The notes: generated by a model from the sequence alone, not told the origin. 64,000 bases of DNA from Anniella stebbinsi (GCA_029215795.1 JARDYH010000001.1:11024001-11088000); one strand, 5' to 3'; positions 8,996 through 20,537 are shown, counted from the stretch's first letter. Program-made: numbers and translations.

Positions 8996-10620
8996 ATTAT
9001 GAAAGAGTGCTCAGCTCAGGAACTGAATGGAGCTCCTGGTCCACTTCTTGTTATCCCAAACATTCTTTATTCAGGCTGTTAGGGAGTGGGAGTGGGGTTA
9101 ATGTTGTTGTTGCTATTGTAAATCATTTGGGCACAGGAACCTTTGGTGATTTACCAGAAATCACCCAGAGATCTACCTTCTGCACCCCCTTCCATACACG
9201 CTTATGAGAGAGTAAGTCCGATCAATGTCATTGGGACTTATTTCTGAGCAGGCAAACCTAGGATTGCATTGGGAGTTGAAACTCTGGAAGAAGATTCCTC
9301 CATATTACATTCTGTATTTGAGAGAGGTTCACTTGTCATTTAACATATTTACTTTGCCAGCAAAGGATCCACATCTCTTATCGTCCTGTCTGATGCAAAG
9401 AAAAAAACAACCCACAAAACATTGAACCTTAGCTCATCCCCATTAGCACTACTTTAATGAATTTGGACTACCGTATTTATTATGTTTGAAATGAATTGTA
9501 TTTGCCTAAGCACAGCCACCTAGTATGAAATCGCTTCTGCCTCCTAAAACATTCATCTTTGTTTGTGCTCACTGTAATCAAATCATCAGCAAGTGCTCAA
9601 ATCTTATAAGGTACAATACACAACACAACAGGATAAAACAACCTCATTTGTTTGAATAACAAACAAATTAAAAGAGAAATGCAATTGGAATGGAAGCTAA
9701 TACCAGTCAGAATATAAACTGTTATTTCTCTACACAGAAAGAAGGCGAAAGGGGTGGGGGGCATCACAAATGAATTACTCATGGAGCAAACCTGGTTAAA
9801 GGCAGAACCTCTTAGCATTTAAGCCATGCATTTAACTTGACTGAGGCATAATTGATCAGTTGAGTAATTGCTTCAAGAAGTGAACAGTTAAGAGTAATGA
9901 GCAGGCACATAACTGACAACCCTTTAAGCAATTTGCGAGAGGCTTGTCTGCCGATTCCAACCGAAGAAAACCCACCAGATGTTCCAGTTACAGGAGAAGT
10001 GGATGTTAACTACTGCTTTGTGGTTAGAAACTGGATAACTTTAGGTATTCATGCCAAAGGAGCGTTTGGCTCCAAGTTGCATATCGGAGATCAAGCAGTA
10101 CAAAAAATCTAAAAAGGAAAACAGAAAAAGGAAATAAATGGGGGGGGGGAAGCAACTGGCTTCCATGGTGTGCTATTTATTACGCATCATGTATGTTCTT
10201 GTTACAAATTCCAGCCTGCTCAAAATCCATCACTTGGGTGTTTCTGTTATTCTGGGAGTTAGTTTATTTGTATCAATAGCAATACATCAGTTGACTCTTC
10301 ATAGATCCAGCTGCAGAGAATGACAAAGAAGTCCTGGTAAGCAAGAGAAGAAACCTCTGTAGAAAGAGATGGAAAATCATCGCCTTATAACATATCAAAG
10401 CATTGTTCCATTGAGTTCAGTGCTGTGTATACTGACTGATAGAAGATCTCCATTGTCTCAAGCAGTCCCCTTCCCATCACCTGTTAATTTAGTTTTGTTT
10501 TTGTTTTTTAACTAGCCGAACATGGACTTGGACGTTTGAATCTAGGCTGCCTGGACCAGCTCCAGCATATAACGAACATACATTACTTCCATTTACAGGA
10601 TTAGATCTTTGGTCCATGTA
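8996..10620. other. Unique non-coding stretch
   Basis: AT-rich, with a G9 run at 10141. Apart from the small palindromic repeat at 9195-9268 I recognise nothing. The 71-codon frame at 9897-10112 has no domain I know. Confidence 0.55.
9195..9268. mobile_element. Short palindromic repeat (AGTAAGTCC/GGACTTA type)
   Basis: A diverged copy of a roughly 80-bp palindromic repeat with AGTAAGTCC, a centre near CAATG and GGGACTTATTTCTGAG. Others lie near 20774, 40428, 49341, 60401 and 63507. I recall this as common in squamate DNA; the family name is uncertain. Confidence 0.65.
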
Positions 10621-10624
10621 ACCA

Positions 10625-10800
10625 AGTATTATTAGTTCTGAGGAGCAGTTGCTCTCCAGAGAGAGTTGGTGATCTTTCCCAGACTTGCAACTAGACAGCC
10701 TTTGCGCTGGAAATGCTGGACATAAAACCTAGGAACCTCTGCATGCCAAGGATGTGCTCTGCCAATGATGTATGGTCTCTCCGCAGGCCAATTGTGAAGA
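10625..10800 (-). mobile_element. tRNA-derived SINE (MIR-like), minus strand
   Basis: Read on the minus strand it starts near a degenerate tRNA A box (CATTGGCAGAGCA). It continues with GCATGCAGAGGTTCCTAGGT, around a B-box-like GGTTCCTAGGTTTTA, then 'gggaaagatcacc' and 'ctctctggagagc'. This order matches a tRNA-head SINE with an LINE-type tail. It is diverged, hence old. Tail fragments of the same type are at 24435-24520, 37459-37529 and 43975-44075. Confidence 0.65.
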
Positions 10801-10948
10801 CTGCTGAAGCTACTTAAGCCTCCAAATGATGAACAGAAGGTAAGAATGTATGGGATTTTCATTTTTTGCTCACAATAAATGAGAGCATCTCATTTCTGAT
10901 TCCCAGTCTGATTTGCACAAATTTCCTAATTTTCACAAATTCCCTCAG

Positions 10949-11482
10949 TAGGCTGAGGCCATGTCTACACTGGCCTTTTCCCCCCCAAGGGTCATCCCTG
11001 CGCATCCAAATGTTGCACAAGGGATCCCGGGAGCAGGCAGGGATGACTCTTCCATTTTCACAGGATAACAGAGACCTCAGTTATCCCGATTTTACCTGTG
11101 GTCCCGGGACGATCCCGAGGACTACTGGTGGTGTGGGTGCCTGTCCTGGCTTCTTCCCTCTTCCCTGTGTATTGTGGAGGTCAGCAAGAGGGAAGGAGAT
11201 GGGCCGGGGGGAGTCCAGGGTCATCAGGAGTGGGGTGGGAGCAGGGTTGGGCCTTCTCCTTTTAAAAAAAAAACTTTCTCTTACAGAAGAGTGCAATTTC
11301 ACTCCTGGCTCCTGCAGCTTTTAAAAAAAATGCCAGGCACAACTTCCCTGTTTGTTTTCAGGACTTACTGTTTAGATCCTGAGGGAGGAACGTGGAAGCA
11401 GGTAAGTCCACGATCCTCCCCCTCCCTCCCTCCCTCCCTCCCTCCCTCCCTCCCTCTACACCCTTAGGTGTAGAAAGGGCCT
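10949..11482. mobile_element. DNA transposon with GGCC...TCTACAC ends
   Basis: The left end GAGGCCATGTCTACACTGG and the right end, reversed (CAGGCCCTTTCTACACCT), form a TIR. The interior is GC-rich (CCCGGGA, GATCCCGAGG) unlike its flanks, and holds the (CCCT)n tract. There is no coding capacity. Flanking DNA on both sides carries 'gcacaaattt'-type AT-rich repeat, so it probably inserted into an older repeat. I could not fix a target-site duplication. Confidence 0.7.
11414..11455. repeat. (CCCT)n microsatellite
   Basis: About ten CCCT units near the right end of the DNA transposon. Confidence 0.9.
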
Positions 11483-12740
11483 GAATCAGCTTTGCTTTTA
11501 GTCTATGGAGGACATTTGTTCAGATTAGGAAATTTAGGAAATTAGAGGAGATTTGCACAGATTTGGAGAGATTTGCCTAATTCTCCTGTTCAAGAATTGC
11601 TTGATTTGCTCACGTTTCCCATTCGTGCAGAGCGGGCAGTGATCACAAACGCGAAATGGCATTGGGCATGTTATAGTACTACAAAATTTCCCCTCTCACT
11701 TATTGCACCTCTGCTTGAAATTGGTTGCCAATTTCACAGTGTTACAGCTGTTCAGAGGCAAGACACATGTTCTAAGACACAGGTCTACTGCCAAACATCT
11801 AGTTTGGTCCTTCATGATTGTCTTTATTTAATAAATGCTCAGTCCTGGTGATCCCTAGAAGAAAAGTGTCCTTTCAACAATAGATTTATTTGCTGTTTTT
11901 CAGTTTTTGCAACCTTCTCCCCTCCTCACAACCCTCCATCCCCAGCAATCCTTTATCATCTGAAACATGCTTGATATTTTCTGGGTCACCATGACGACAG
12001 AAGATCTATCTGTGAGTGACCAACTGTCAGCTAGGAACGGTGTAGGCCCAGTCATAACCACACTATTTACTTAACACTGTCTATAAAATAGTCACACCTT
12101 ATGGTTAGTGCAGCTTTGCTGTGGCAAGTTAGCTATTTAGGGTAGGGCTTCTTTTATCACCTTTTGTTTTGCCCAGCTCAAATAGGGTAAAAATGAACAC
12201 AATTCCACAGCAAGATAGCTACTCAGTTTGTAAATGAGATACAGTTCTTGAAACTAATCCTATTTAGGGCTGTGCCTGGCATGGCATTTTCAATATTCAG
12301 CACCTTTCATCCATGGATCTTGAAGCATTTACAAGCATTAAGCAGAAAAATCTCAGCCGCCTCATGAGTCATTAAAGGAATATGCTGAAATGTAGGGCCA
12401 TATATGTGGGTCATGTGAATTCCATGCTCCTGTATATAGCATCCTATATTATACAGCCCTAAAGTAGAGCAGACCCTGAGAGTCCCTGTGTATTTTTTTC
12501 CTCCCTCTATTTCACTTTTATTTTTCTGCTGCCTTAAAACTACTCCTCAGAGGAACTCAAGGGCTGAAAAGACAGAGTATTGCAGTAAAGAATGCTTGGT
12601 TTATCAGTTTGCGCCTGAGGTTGAAAATGTACTGAAGAGAGATCTGCATGCTTGTTTTCAAGGAAAGCTACAGCATATTCCCTAATCGCTTAAAAGCTTG
12701 CCAGTTTAGAATGCAGTATTCCCAAAGGATGGCCCACAAT
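11483..12740. other. Mostly unique non-coding stretch
   Basis: The first 100 bp (to about 11580) have 'aggaaattt' and 'gatttgcaca' motifs, probably the other half of an old AT-rich repeat split by the element at 10949-11482. The rest is unique to my eye, with no gene. Confidence 0.5.
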
Positions 12741-13110
12741 GTAGGGATAAGGGAGAAATTCATTTGGTTCATATTTTAATGCGAATTTACATAATTTTAC
12801 ACATTGAACCAAGACACAAACTGAAACTCAATTATCCTTTGAAATTCACATTCCTCCAAATTTTGCAATGGAGTTCCCAGGTTGTTGTTGTTGTTTTTAA
12901 TTGCATACAAAAATGAATAAATTAGAGAAATTTATGCACAAAAAGTATGCACAAAAAATTGTTCAAGCAGTGGTTAAAATGCATAATATTGGGAAAATGT
13001 TTGCACAAATGCATGTCAGAGGAGAAATTCACAGGAAAAAAAATGTATACGCAGTTTCATGCAAAATGTATTATGAACTTGAACTGAAAATGAGAAACTG
13101 AGAAAAAACA
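12741..13110. repeat. Degenerate AT-rich interspersed repeat
   Basis: Recurrent 'gcacaaaa', 'tgcataca' and 'gaaattcaca' motifs resemble those at 25930-26345, 36100-36290 and 46138-46515. Some of these copies end in TAGGGATG-like termini. Probably old hAT-related debris; boundaries uncertain. Confidence 0.4.
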
Positions 13111-13637
13111 GCCTCCAACATTGACAGGTTAATCCATCTCCACCAGAAATTAACAAAATTGGTAGTGGTGGTGGGGGGGGTTGCTTTATGGTTGTGTCTT
13201 TGATAGCTTCAGACAAAGATTCCAACTCTGTGGTACAGTGAGATGGACAGTGACTAATTTTAGCATGTTAACTATGTAATACAGGACAAGAATATGGCCA
13301 AATACAACACAGGGCATTACAAACCAAATTGCTTGCAGGTCTTTGGTACCATGGCCCAACCATGGGTCTGTCTTCATAGCGCTGGGTTGGCTTTGCCGCC
13401 AAACCCCACGGTTTCGCCACTGTGAGTGGTGGCAAGTTATTTATGTGAAGGGAGGCAGTATGAACTGTCCAGCAGCCATTAGGCTCCCCAGTCCTGCCCC
13501 TCCCCCTCCCGCAGCTTCCACTGTGAGGTTATCTTCTGCCTGGGAATGCCCTCCGGCACAGTGCTCGAGCGAGGACAGTTGAGGAAGGGCTGACGGGGTA
13601 AGACCCTGACATTTCTGCTGCAGGTCTTTGGCGCTGT
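13111..13637. other. Unique GC-richer stretch
   Basis: Holds an imperfect direct repeat: TGCAGGTCTTTGG recurs at about 13333 and 13620. The segment between could be an unrecognised mobile element ending near the hairpin at 13638. The open frames are short and overlap on both strands; no gene. Confidence 0.45.
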
Positions 13638-13710
13638 GCCCCAGGGTGTCTCCGAATCGGTGGCTGCATCATATAACTGATGCAGCACAGATTCGGAACC
13701 ACCCTGGGGC
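13638..13710. other. Long hairpin, stem about 35 bp, loop TATAAC
   Basis: GCCCCAGGGTG, TCCGAATC and CTGCATCA on the left are mirrored in order by TGATGCAG, GATTCGGA and CACCCTGGGGC on the right. Only a few mismatches and bulges interrupt it. It could be the core of a palindromic MITE or an RNA hairpin; I see no further family copies in the window. Confidence 0.8.
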
Positions 13711-14724
13711 AAAGATGACATTACGACAGTCCCCAGATGTTTACAGGTCCATGCTAGAGGTATATAACACTGCTGATGCACAGGTATGCCTGGCCAGGTG
13801 AAGGTTGGCCTATTTCATCTAGGGTTCCATAATCTTCTTTCGACAACAGCCCAAGTGAGGATCCACAATGTGAGCCAAGTGGATGGATCAACTTCATGTC
13901 ATAGTATCGTTCCAGAGTCTATACACACATCCAGGAGTTATTTCCTCATTGCTTCATTTAGCTCCCACATCTGACTTCTTACCACATTTAGAATAGCTAC
14001 ATCTAAATATGAGCCCCATGTAAGTTTGTCTATTGGCCCTCCAATGCATTGTCTTCCTTCCCTTCCACCTTCACGAAGCCAATGTTGCACCATCTGTTCT
14101 TCTGTCACACTCTGGCATGGCCGTTAGAGTGTGTGACAAAGGGATTGAATGCTGGGGACTGTCTATTACAGAGAGACAGACAGGTGAGACCGGCCCCTCC
14201 TGTGACAATCTCTAAGGGCAATTGTGAACTCCATTGACTTCCTTTCATTTCTAAATGTAGCAATATGTGGTGGTTCATTTTTGGATAGAAAGACTGCTCA
14301 GTGTGAAATCCAGAAGGCATAAAGTGTATGTTTTTATACTTCTCATTTAATTTGAAGTAAATCCCTAGTAGATTCATACTAAAAACTTAATTTCACTATT
14401 AGAATACCGCTACCTGCTGAGCACTCTACCTTTCGGTCTCTACGGGAAACACATGTGCTCATTGCAGATTATCAGTAAACAGAAGTCTATAAACTATTAC
14501 AATTTGGATAGGAGGGGTGAACCTGCATAGAGATATAAAACTGGTTGGGCACTGGTCCATTTGCCATTTCTGACCCTTGGCTGCACTGATGTGATTGTGG
14601 AATGTCTGTGCTGAGATGAAAGGACTAGTCCCTAGAAATTGGACAACCAAATTGTCAGAGCAAATTAATACAAACTCATTTACAACATTAATTTGCTGTT
14701 AAAATGGACAATGTAAAACAGAGA
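13711..14724. other. Unique non-coding stretch
   Basis: No element or gene recognised. Confidence 0.55.
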
Positions 14725-14729
14725 CAATG

Positions 14730-14953
14730 GCTCAATTCGGATGACACAATAAACAACTGGGGTGGGGGAAACAATCGTCAGTTGTTTTGACTATCGTGTT
14801 GTCCGAATGCTTCCATAGTCAACTCAGCGTGGCTCCTAATCCACACCACAGTTGATTATTTATTACCATGTTGTGTGGGGAGTACCCCCTAGATGAACAA
14901 CTGTAAAGTTGATTATTACCCCACCATTGACTATCGTGTTGTCCGAATTGAGC
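14730..14953. mobile_element. 224-bp MITE with GCTCAATTCGGA ends
   Basis: The left end GCTCAATTCGGATGACAC is mirrored by GTGTTGTCCGAATTGAGC at the right, with ACTATCGTGTTGTCCGAAT also inside near 14790. It is flanked by direct repeats CAATG at 14725-14729 and 14954-14958. The 5-bp size is unlike the hAT MITEs elsewhere. No coding capacity. Confidence 0.8.
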
Positions 14954-14958
14954 CAATG

Positions 14959-15491
14959 TGTTGCAGTACCCTGCACTACAAATTCCATGTCCCTCCAACC
15001 AATGGTCCAATTGAATAAAGCATGCAAATGAAGCATGATACATATAGTCCTTTATTATTATAGTGAGTAGCAATGTAATGAACAGGACATTCAAGCATTG
15101 TAGGCTCTCTTCTACTCAGCTTCTGGAATTTCACAAAGCATTTGTCACCTATTTCCAAACCTATTTTTTTAAAAAATGAATATACATACAAAATTTTGTA
15201 TATATCCATATCAATACATACATACAAACGGCATATGAAAATACAACTTACTAGCATTTATACATAGGCTTCAACATAAGCAAACCAGATGTCCAAATAA
15301 ATATCCATTTGAAGGTGGCATTTATATACCACTAAGGATACCGGAGAAATGTGCTATAGGATCAACTGAGTTCAGATTTCTATGAAACTGACCCACGGAT
15401 TCCAAAGTCGCATGGATTCAGTGGCTTTTGGGCTTCTTCTTTCTTTCTCTTTTTACCTTCCAGAATTTTACATAAATTTAGTTGTAGAAAA
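14959..15491. other. Unique AT-rich stretch
   Basis: Contains short TACATA runs (15180-15260). No gene or transposon recognised. Confidence 0.55.
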
Positions 15492-15660
<169 letters not shown>

Positions 15661-15859
15661 TAACCACTGGCTGAAAATGTGTATTTCCTCCAGAGGCTAA
15701 AGCATAAAAATGTGCATTTTGAGGGGATTTACATGTCTAGGAGCGGTAATTGCGCATTGCCTCATGTGAAAATGCAAAATTCGTTATGAAAATGGGGTAG
15801 GTAGATTTGAGCCTTGACAGAACCATCTCATTCATTTAATTCTGAAAGTTGAGTTTTGT

Positions 15860-16145
15860 AATTAGAACAGAAGTTCCTCTTCTGTGTGGCAACCTTTCAA
15901 ATATTTGAAGAATGCTATCATATCTCTCCTCAATCTTCTCTTCTCCAGGCTAAACCTGCCCAGTCCTTTCAGTCTCTCCTCATAGGGCTTTGTTTCCAGA
16001 CCCCTGATCATCCTCGTTGCCCTCCTCTGAACCCCCTCCAGCTTGTCCTCCTTGAGGTGTGGTGCCCAGAACTGGACACAGTACTCATGATGAGGACTAA
16101 CCAATGCTGAAGAGAGGGGAATCAGTACCTTGTGCTGCTGCACGA
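15860..16145 (-). mobile_element. CR1 LINE 3' ORF2 fragment, minus strand
   Basis: The minus-strand frame 15862-16161 reads the C-terminal signature of CR1 ORF2 protein: [18 protein letters not shown], then [17 protein letters not shown] and [20 protein letters not shown]. This region lies downstream of the reverse transcriptase. The copy is truncated at both ends and lacks the CR1 3' tail. Confidence 0.9.
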
Positions 16146-16169
16146 GTGCACAACATGACAAGCCTGGTC

Positions 16170-16392
16170 ACTGTATGCTCAGGCTCTGTTGAGGAGCAGG
16201 GTGAGAGGCAGTGTTGAACTAGGATCAGGGAGATCCAGGTTTGAATCCTCACCTTGCTACGAAACTCTCAGTGGATGATCTTCAACCTGTCAGCAACTCT
16301 CAAGTCTGGCCTACCTCCAAGGGTGTTGTGAAGAGAAAATGGGGAGACAGGGTAAAATCATGTTGGCCATTCTGAGTTCCTTAAAGGAGATG
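16170..16392 (+). mobile_element. tRNA-derived SINE, diverged
   Basis: AGGCAGTGTTGAACTAGGATC and a B-box-like GGTTTGAATCCTCA lead into the conserved body ('tctcagtgg...', 'ggttgttgtgaag'-like). It resembles the better copies at 42274-42530 and 60835-61075. Its 3' end runs into a (GAAA)n tail. Confidence 0.7.
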
Positions 16393-16393
16393 A

Positions 16394-16441
<48 letters not shown>
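16391..16441. repeat. (GAAA)n microsatellite
   Basis: About 12 units, at the 3' end of the SINE and so possibly grown from its tail. Confidence 0.92.
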
Positions 16442-16484
16442 GCTAAGTGCATCACATATGGGAAAGGAGGAAAGTCTTCAGTAA

Positions 16485-16629
16485 TAGGATGACAAGATAC
16501 AGGGCAGGACTCCTGCAGCATTACCTGTTGTGATGAAGAGGGGATTTCACCAGGTGCTGCATACATACAAATGACACCTGCTGAAATTCCCTTTTCTATA
16601 CAACTGTTAAAGATAGTCCTGTCACCCTA
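16485..16629. mobile_element. 145-bp monomer of the TAGGGTGACC MITE
   Basis: Ends are TAGGATGAC and GTCACCCTA. The 8-bp flanks TTCAGTAA (16477-16484) and TTTAGTAA (16630-16637) match at 7 of 8. Its palindromic core (AACAGTTGT...ACAACTGTT, CAGGTG...CACCTG) is the same as each half of the 320-bp elements. It is therefore a single-unit insertion or a deletion product. Confidence 0.88.
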
Positions 16630-16637
16630 TTTAGTAA

Positions 16638-17155
16638 AAACCTATGCAGATATAAGTCAGTAGTGTGCCTGTTGCAGATGTTACTCCAAGGTGTCTGTAT
16701 GCTAACCCTGGTGGGTTCCAGCAAACACAATACAATGTGGCTAATTAAACCACAGGTAGTTTAAGAGCCAGGCTGTTTTGGGTGCCAGTTCAGAATAGAT
16801 TTGCATGGGCTCAGCAGCGCATTAGGTGGGATTTGCAAGATTCCCCCGATGCAGTCAGATTGCGGAACAGTAATCCCAAAGCTACCTTTGGTTTCAATCT
16901 GCTAATAGTGATTTTCCACTTCATCTCTCGGAGTCCCCGATAGTACTTTGCAAGCTCATTCAGCCTCCTCCCATGCTGCAGCCCTCAGTCAGTGTCTGCC
17001 TGCATTCTCCTTCTTTCCTCTTTTCCAGCCTTCTGCTCCATCAGGAAATGGTGAATGAGGAATATCCGAGATTGCCTGATGTCTCCAAACATCAGCTCAC
17101 CACTTGTTTCATTCCCAATTCCCGTTTGGGTCACTGCTTGCTCTGCACCAAGGAT
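16638..17155. other. Unique non-coding stretch
   Basis: Nothing recognised. Confidence 0.5.
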
Positions 17156-17358
17156 GGAAAGGCTCACCTGATGGCTAGAGCAGTACGACAGTGGAACCAA
17201 TGACCTAGGGACATCCTAGGCTCTCCCATACTAGAGGCCTCGAAGATGCAGCTGGACAACCATGTGTCAGGTATGCTTTAAGGTGGATTCCTGCATTGAG
17301 CAGGGGGTTGGACTTGGTGGCTTTATAGGCCTCTTCCAACACTACTATTCTTTGATTC
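17156..17358 (+). mobile_element. CR1 LINE 3' end
   Basis: GCAGTACGACAGTGGAACCA corresponds to the AVRQWN motif of CR1 ORF2, followed by the 3' UTR (GGTATGCTTTAAGGTGGATT) and the end CTATTCTTTGATTCTA. It is 5'-truncated, as usual for CR1. Confidence 0.9.
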
Positions 17359-17360
17359 TA

Positions 17361-17771
17361 CCTCCATCCCAGGTCCAGCAGCCACCCGTTCCGTCTGTGA
17401 GTTGCAATGTTACATAAAAATGGCAGTTCGGGGGATTTCCAAAATGTAAACTTGCGCAAATGGTAGCATTGCAGGCAGCAGCAGGACAGGAAGAAGATGA
17501 AAGGGGAGCCCTCTTGTCCTCCTCCCACCCCACCAACACCAGCTGCCAACACAGTTGCTGGGATGGGAAGCTACTGTGTCAGCAGAGGTGGGACGAGCGG
17601 AGAATGAAAGAGAAGACAGAGAAGTTGTGGAAACGCCCCCTTTACAGCTGTCATTTGCACAAGGTTACATTCCCGGAAATACTCGAGCCACCAATTTTAC
17701 ATCACATGGTGACTCAGCGAGGGAGCAGGTGGTTGTCGGATTTTCATGGATCATGCCACCAGTTTTAGACT
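17361..17771. other. Unique non-coding stretch
   Basis: Overlapping open frames on both strands with no domain. Confidence 0.5.
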
Positions 17772-17958
17772 GGGGCCAGATCTGCACCAAGCAAGACATG
17801 GCGGTATGAAAGTGGTATGAAAGTGGTATATAAGAGGCAGGAGCCACACCATGCAGGACATAGCGGTATATGGTACGTGTCAATGGGCCCCAACAGTTGA
17901 CAGTGCACTTCAATACCGCTATAAAGCAGTAGTGTGGCTCCTGCCTTTTATATAAAGT
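17772..17958. mobile_element. MITE of the TCTACACCAAGCAGGATAT family
   Basis: Starts GGGGCCAGATCTGCACCAAG and contains the family's core CAATGGGCCCCAACAGTTG and GCTATAAAGCAGTAGTGTGG. The right end is truncated after 'tgccttttatata'. Relatives: 29543-29788, 56952-57133 and, more distant, 48745-48884 and 52195-52430. Confidence 0.8.
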
Positions 17959-18527
17959 AAACACACGCAAACACATTTTATCAGTTGACCACAGCCTGAT
18001 GTTCATACCTCTGCATCCATCCTAGGGGTAGACACTCCTACAAGGAAGTTTGCCCTGTTGGGGTGAAAAGAGAAACAGCCATCTGAAACATGAGCATCCT
18101 CTGGCAACCTTTCAAGCTGGTTGCTCCTCCTCCTCTGTTTTATTTACAAGATGTGAAGACGAGTCCCCATTTCACCTCAAAGACGGCAGTAGGAACAGCA
18201 GCAGGACTCCACGGGGGAATCTCCGCTTCAGAAGTTAAGCTAAACACACAGTTATTAGCAAGTGTCGCCAGTAGCTCTTCCCTCTTTCTGTTTCCTCAGA
18301 AAGTTGTGTAGCCTGCTTTACCATATGCTGCTGTGTATTTTTTTTCCCACCCAATGCAAAAATAATTTAGAAAGCATCTATTCCTGTTGGATGCTGAGCA
18401 GGTCTTGGAGAGCAGGATGTCAAAGAAATCCACAACAAATCCAAATTAGTTCAGATTTCTATTCATCTGACCTGTGGATCTGGCAGGAGGCCACCTATGC
18501 TGAGACCTGTGAATTCTTTAGATTTGT
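17959..18527. other. Unique non-coding stretch
   Basis: Nothing recognised. Confidence 0.5.
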
Positions 18528-18529
18528 AG

Positions 18530-18530
<1 letters not shown>

Positions 18531-18560
<30 letters not shown>

Positions 18561-18602
18561 CTTCTTCTTCTTCTTCTTCTTCTTCTTCTTCTTCTTCTTC
18601 TT
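18531..18602. repeat. (TTC)n microsatellite
   Basis: About 23 uninterrupted TTC units; it accounts for the phenylalanine run in the long frame here. Confidence 0.95.
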
Positions 18603-19800
18603 TTTTTGGCAGGGGGTCCCCAGAGTTCTCTGGGAAATATCACAGAACTGTAGTTCCCAGGGACCCCAATGCAGGGCAGCAGGAAGACAGACTCACATCA
18701 TCCAGAAAACAGAGGCAAAAGGGAATTCACTTCCAACAAGTTCGTACAATATTTCTTGGAAGGCAAGTAAGGTAATATCGTCTGCCACCATCAAGTTCCT
18801 ACCTGCTCATGGATGCCCAGATGAATTGCCAGATGAATTGCACATTTAGATGTCCTTTTAGAATATAACTAATTACTTATGTGGTAGTCACAGTTTTTCC
18901 TTGGTAGTTTTGCAGGCAAAAGGTAGTAAAGTCTCCTTAGTTACAGCATATTGATTTCCCCCCCCCCCATCAAATTGCAGAGGCCACGAGGATGAGGTGC
19001 AAGAAGTCTCACACTCTTAATGCCCTACTCAATAAAGATTAAAGGAAACAGAGTGAAAAAGCAAGACTAGCAAATCCAGGAAAATGACAGATAGTTACAG
19101 TATTTATTCACCAATTGAAGACCATAGATTTTTTTTCTGAAAGCTATAAAATTAAACATATAAAAAACTGAAGGGCAAGGCTAAACATTGACATTGCTAG
19201 ACAATCCTCAACAGCTTTGTCCTACCAATTTCCTGACGGTTGTTCTACACCCAAAATGCACTTTTAAGAGATCATGTTGACTTTTTCTTGTCAATTTATT
19301 GCTGTTCCAAATCTATTTTAATGGTCTTTTTCATGCTCCTAAGGAATGCATGGTTTTGTTTTCTTGATTTAGAAAATGTTCACTCCCCCCCCCCCCCGTA
19401 TTTACATTTTCAAGGAATCGTCTTTTCAACATGGGCCTACTGCAAAGAATTATGGGTCAGATTCTGGGATACCCATTCTTTTGTTGTGAAATATGAGTCA
19501 ACCTTTTGGTCATAACATGGTCCTTCGAATGACTAGCGAGCATGACCTAGGATGACTTTAACCAATGTTCCATTAAAGGTGCATTTTGTGGGGGAAAATC
19601 CATAGTGTTGGATAGTTTTAAGGAAATGTATTTGCCATTCCCAATCTTCCCTTTCAGGAAGTCCAGGGTCCTCCTGAACTCATTTTGAAAACCAACATTT
19701 CAAATAAGACTGAGCTGAATGTTTGCTTGAGGCTACAATCCGATACCCACTTATCAGATTGTACAAAAATATGCATGGTGTGGAGAAAGTGGATAGGGAG
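18603..19800. other. Unique non-coding stretch
   Basis: Holds a short inverted repeat (GTCCCCAGAGTTCTCTGGG near 18616, and 'gtagttcccaggg' near 18652). C tracts of 11 and about 15 occur near 18958 and 19385. No gene. Confidence 0.5.

Positions 19801-19846
<46 letters not shown>
19801..19846. repeat. (CT)n microsatellite
   Basis: About 21 CT units. Confidence 0.95.
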
Positions 19847-19849
<3 letters not shown>

Positions 19850-20037
19850 TAATTAAACTCAGGGTCATCCCATGAAGCTGTTTGGTGGGAAATTCAGGAT
19901 GGATCAACAGAAATACTTCTTCACACGATGCATAGTCAAACTATAAAATTCATTACCACAAGATTTGGTAATTTGGAAGGCTTTAAAAGGGGATTGGAGA
20001 AATTTATGGAGGAGAAGGCTATCAATGGCTACTAGAC

Positions 20038-20040
<3 letters not shown>

Positions 20041-20072
<32 letters not shown>

Positions 20073-20220
20073 TACATTTCTATGCCACCCCATAGCCGAA
20101 GCTCTCTGGGCCATGTTCAAAAGATTATAATATGAAACATTAAAAATCGATATACACAATTTTAAACCATAAAACTATAAAAACAGATAACATACAAAGA
20201 TAATATTCCTACTGACCATT
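20041..20220 (-). mobile_element. L2-like LINE 3' end, minus strand
   Basis: Read on the minus strand it ends GCCCAGAGAGCTTCGGCTAT, then 'ggggtggcatagaaatgtaat' and a (TAA)n tail. It is the same 3' terminus as the plus-strand copy that follows it. Confidence 0.8.
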
Positions 20221-20537
20221 CCAAGACTAACAGAATGCCACCATGAAGAACCTCGGTGGCAGGCATTCTCTGTAGTGGCACCCACCCTCTGGAAAACCCT
20301 CCCTCGTGCGGTTCGGGAGGCAGAAAACATCACATCTTTTAAACACCTCCTGAAGACATACCTTTTTACACAGGCTTTCCCTGGTTTTTAATTGAGCTCC
20401 TTTTACACTGCCCTTTTAACTTTTTGATGTTTAAATTTATATTGTTATTTTTTAAAATGTTTTTTTAATTGTGCACCGCCCAGAGAGCTTCGGCTGATAG
20501 GCAGTATAAAGACGTAATAAATAAATAAATAAATTTA
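20221..20537 (+). mobile_element. L2-like LINE 3' end, plus strand
   Basis: Begins in the last part of the ORF ('gaggcaggcattctctgt'-like, 'ctctggaaaaccctccct', 'ttaaacacctcctgaagac'), then an AT-rich UTR, GCCCAGAGAGCTTCGGCTGA and an (AAAT)n tail. With 20041-20220 it forms a divergent pair of 3' tails inside an older LINE copy. Confidence 0.85.

Noticed and set aside
9897..10112. 71-codon frame considered as a possible exon
   Set aside because: No recognisable domain, no codon or splice support, and no neighbouring exons.
18262..18849. 195-codon open frame with a phenylalanine run
   Set aside because: The frame is carried by the (TTC)n microsatellite; the flanking residues show no domain.
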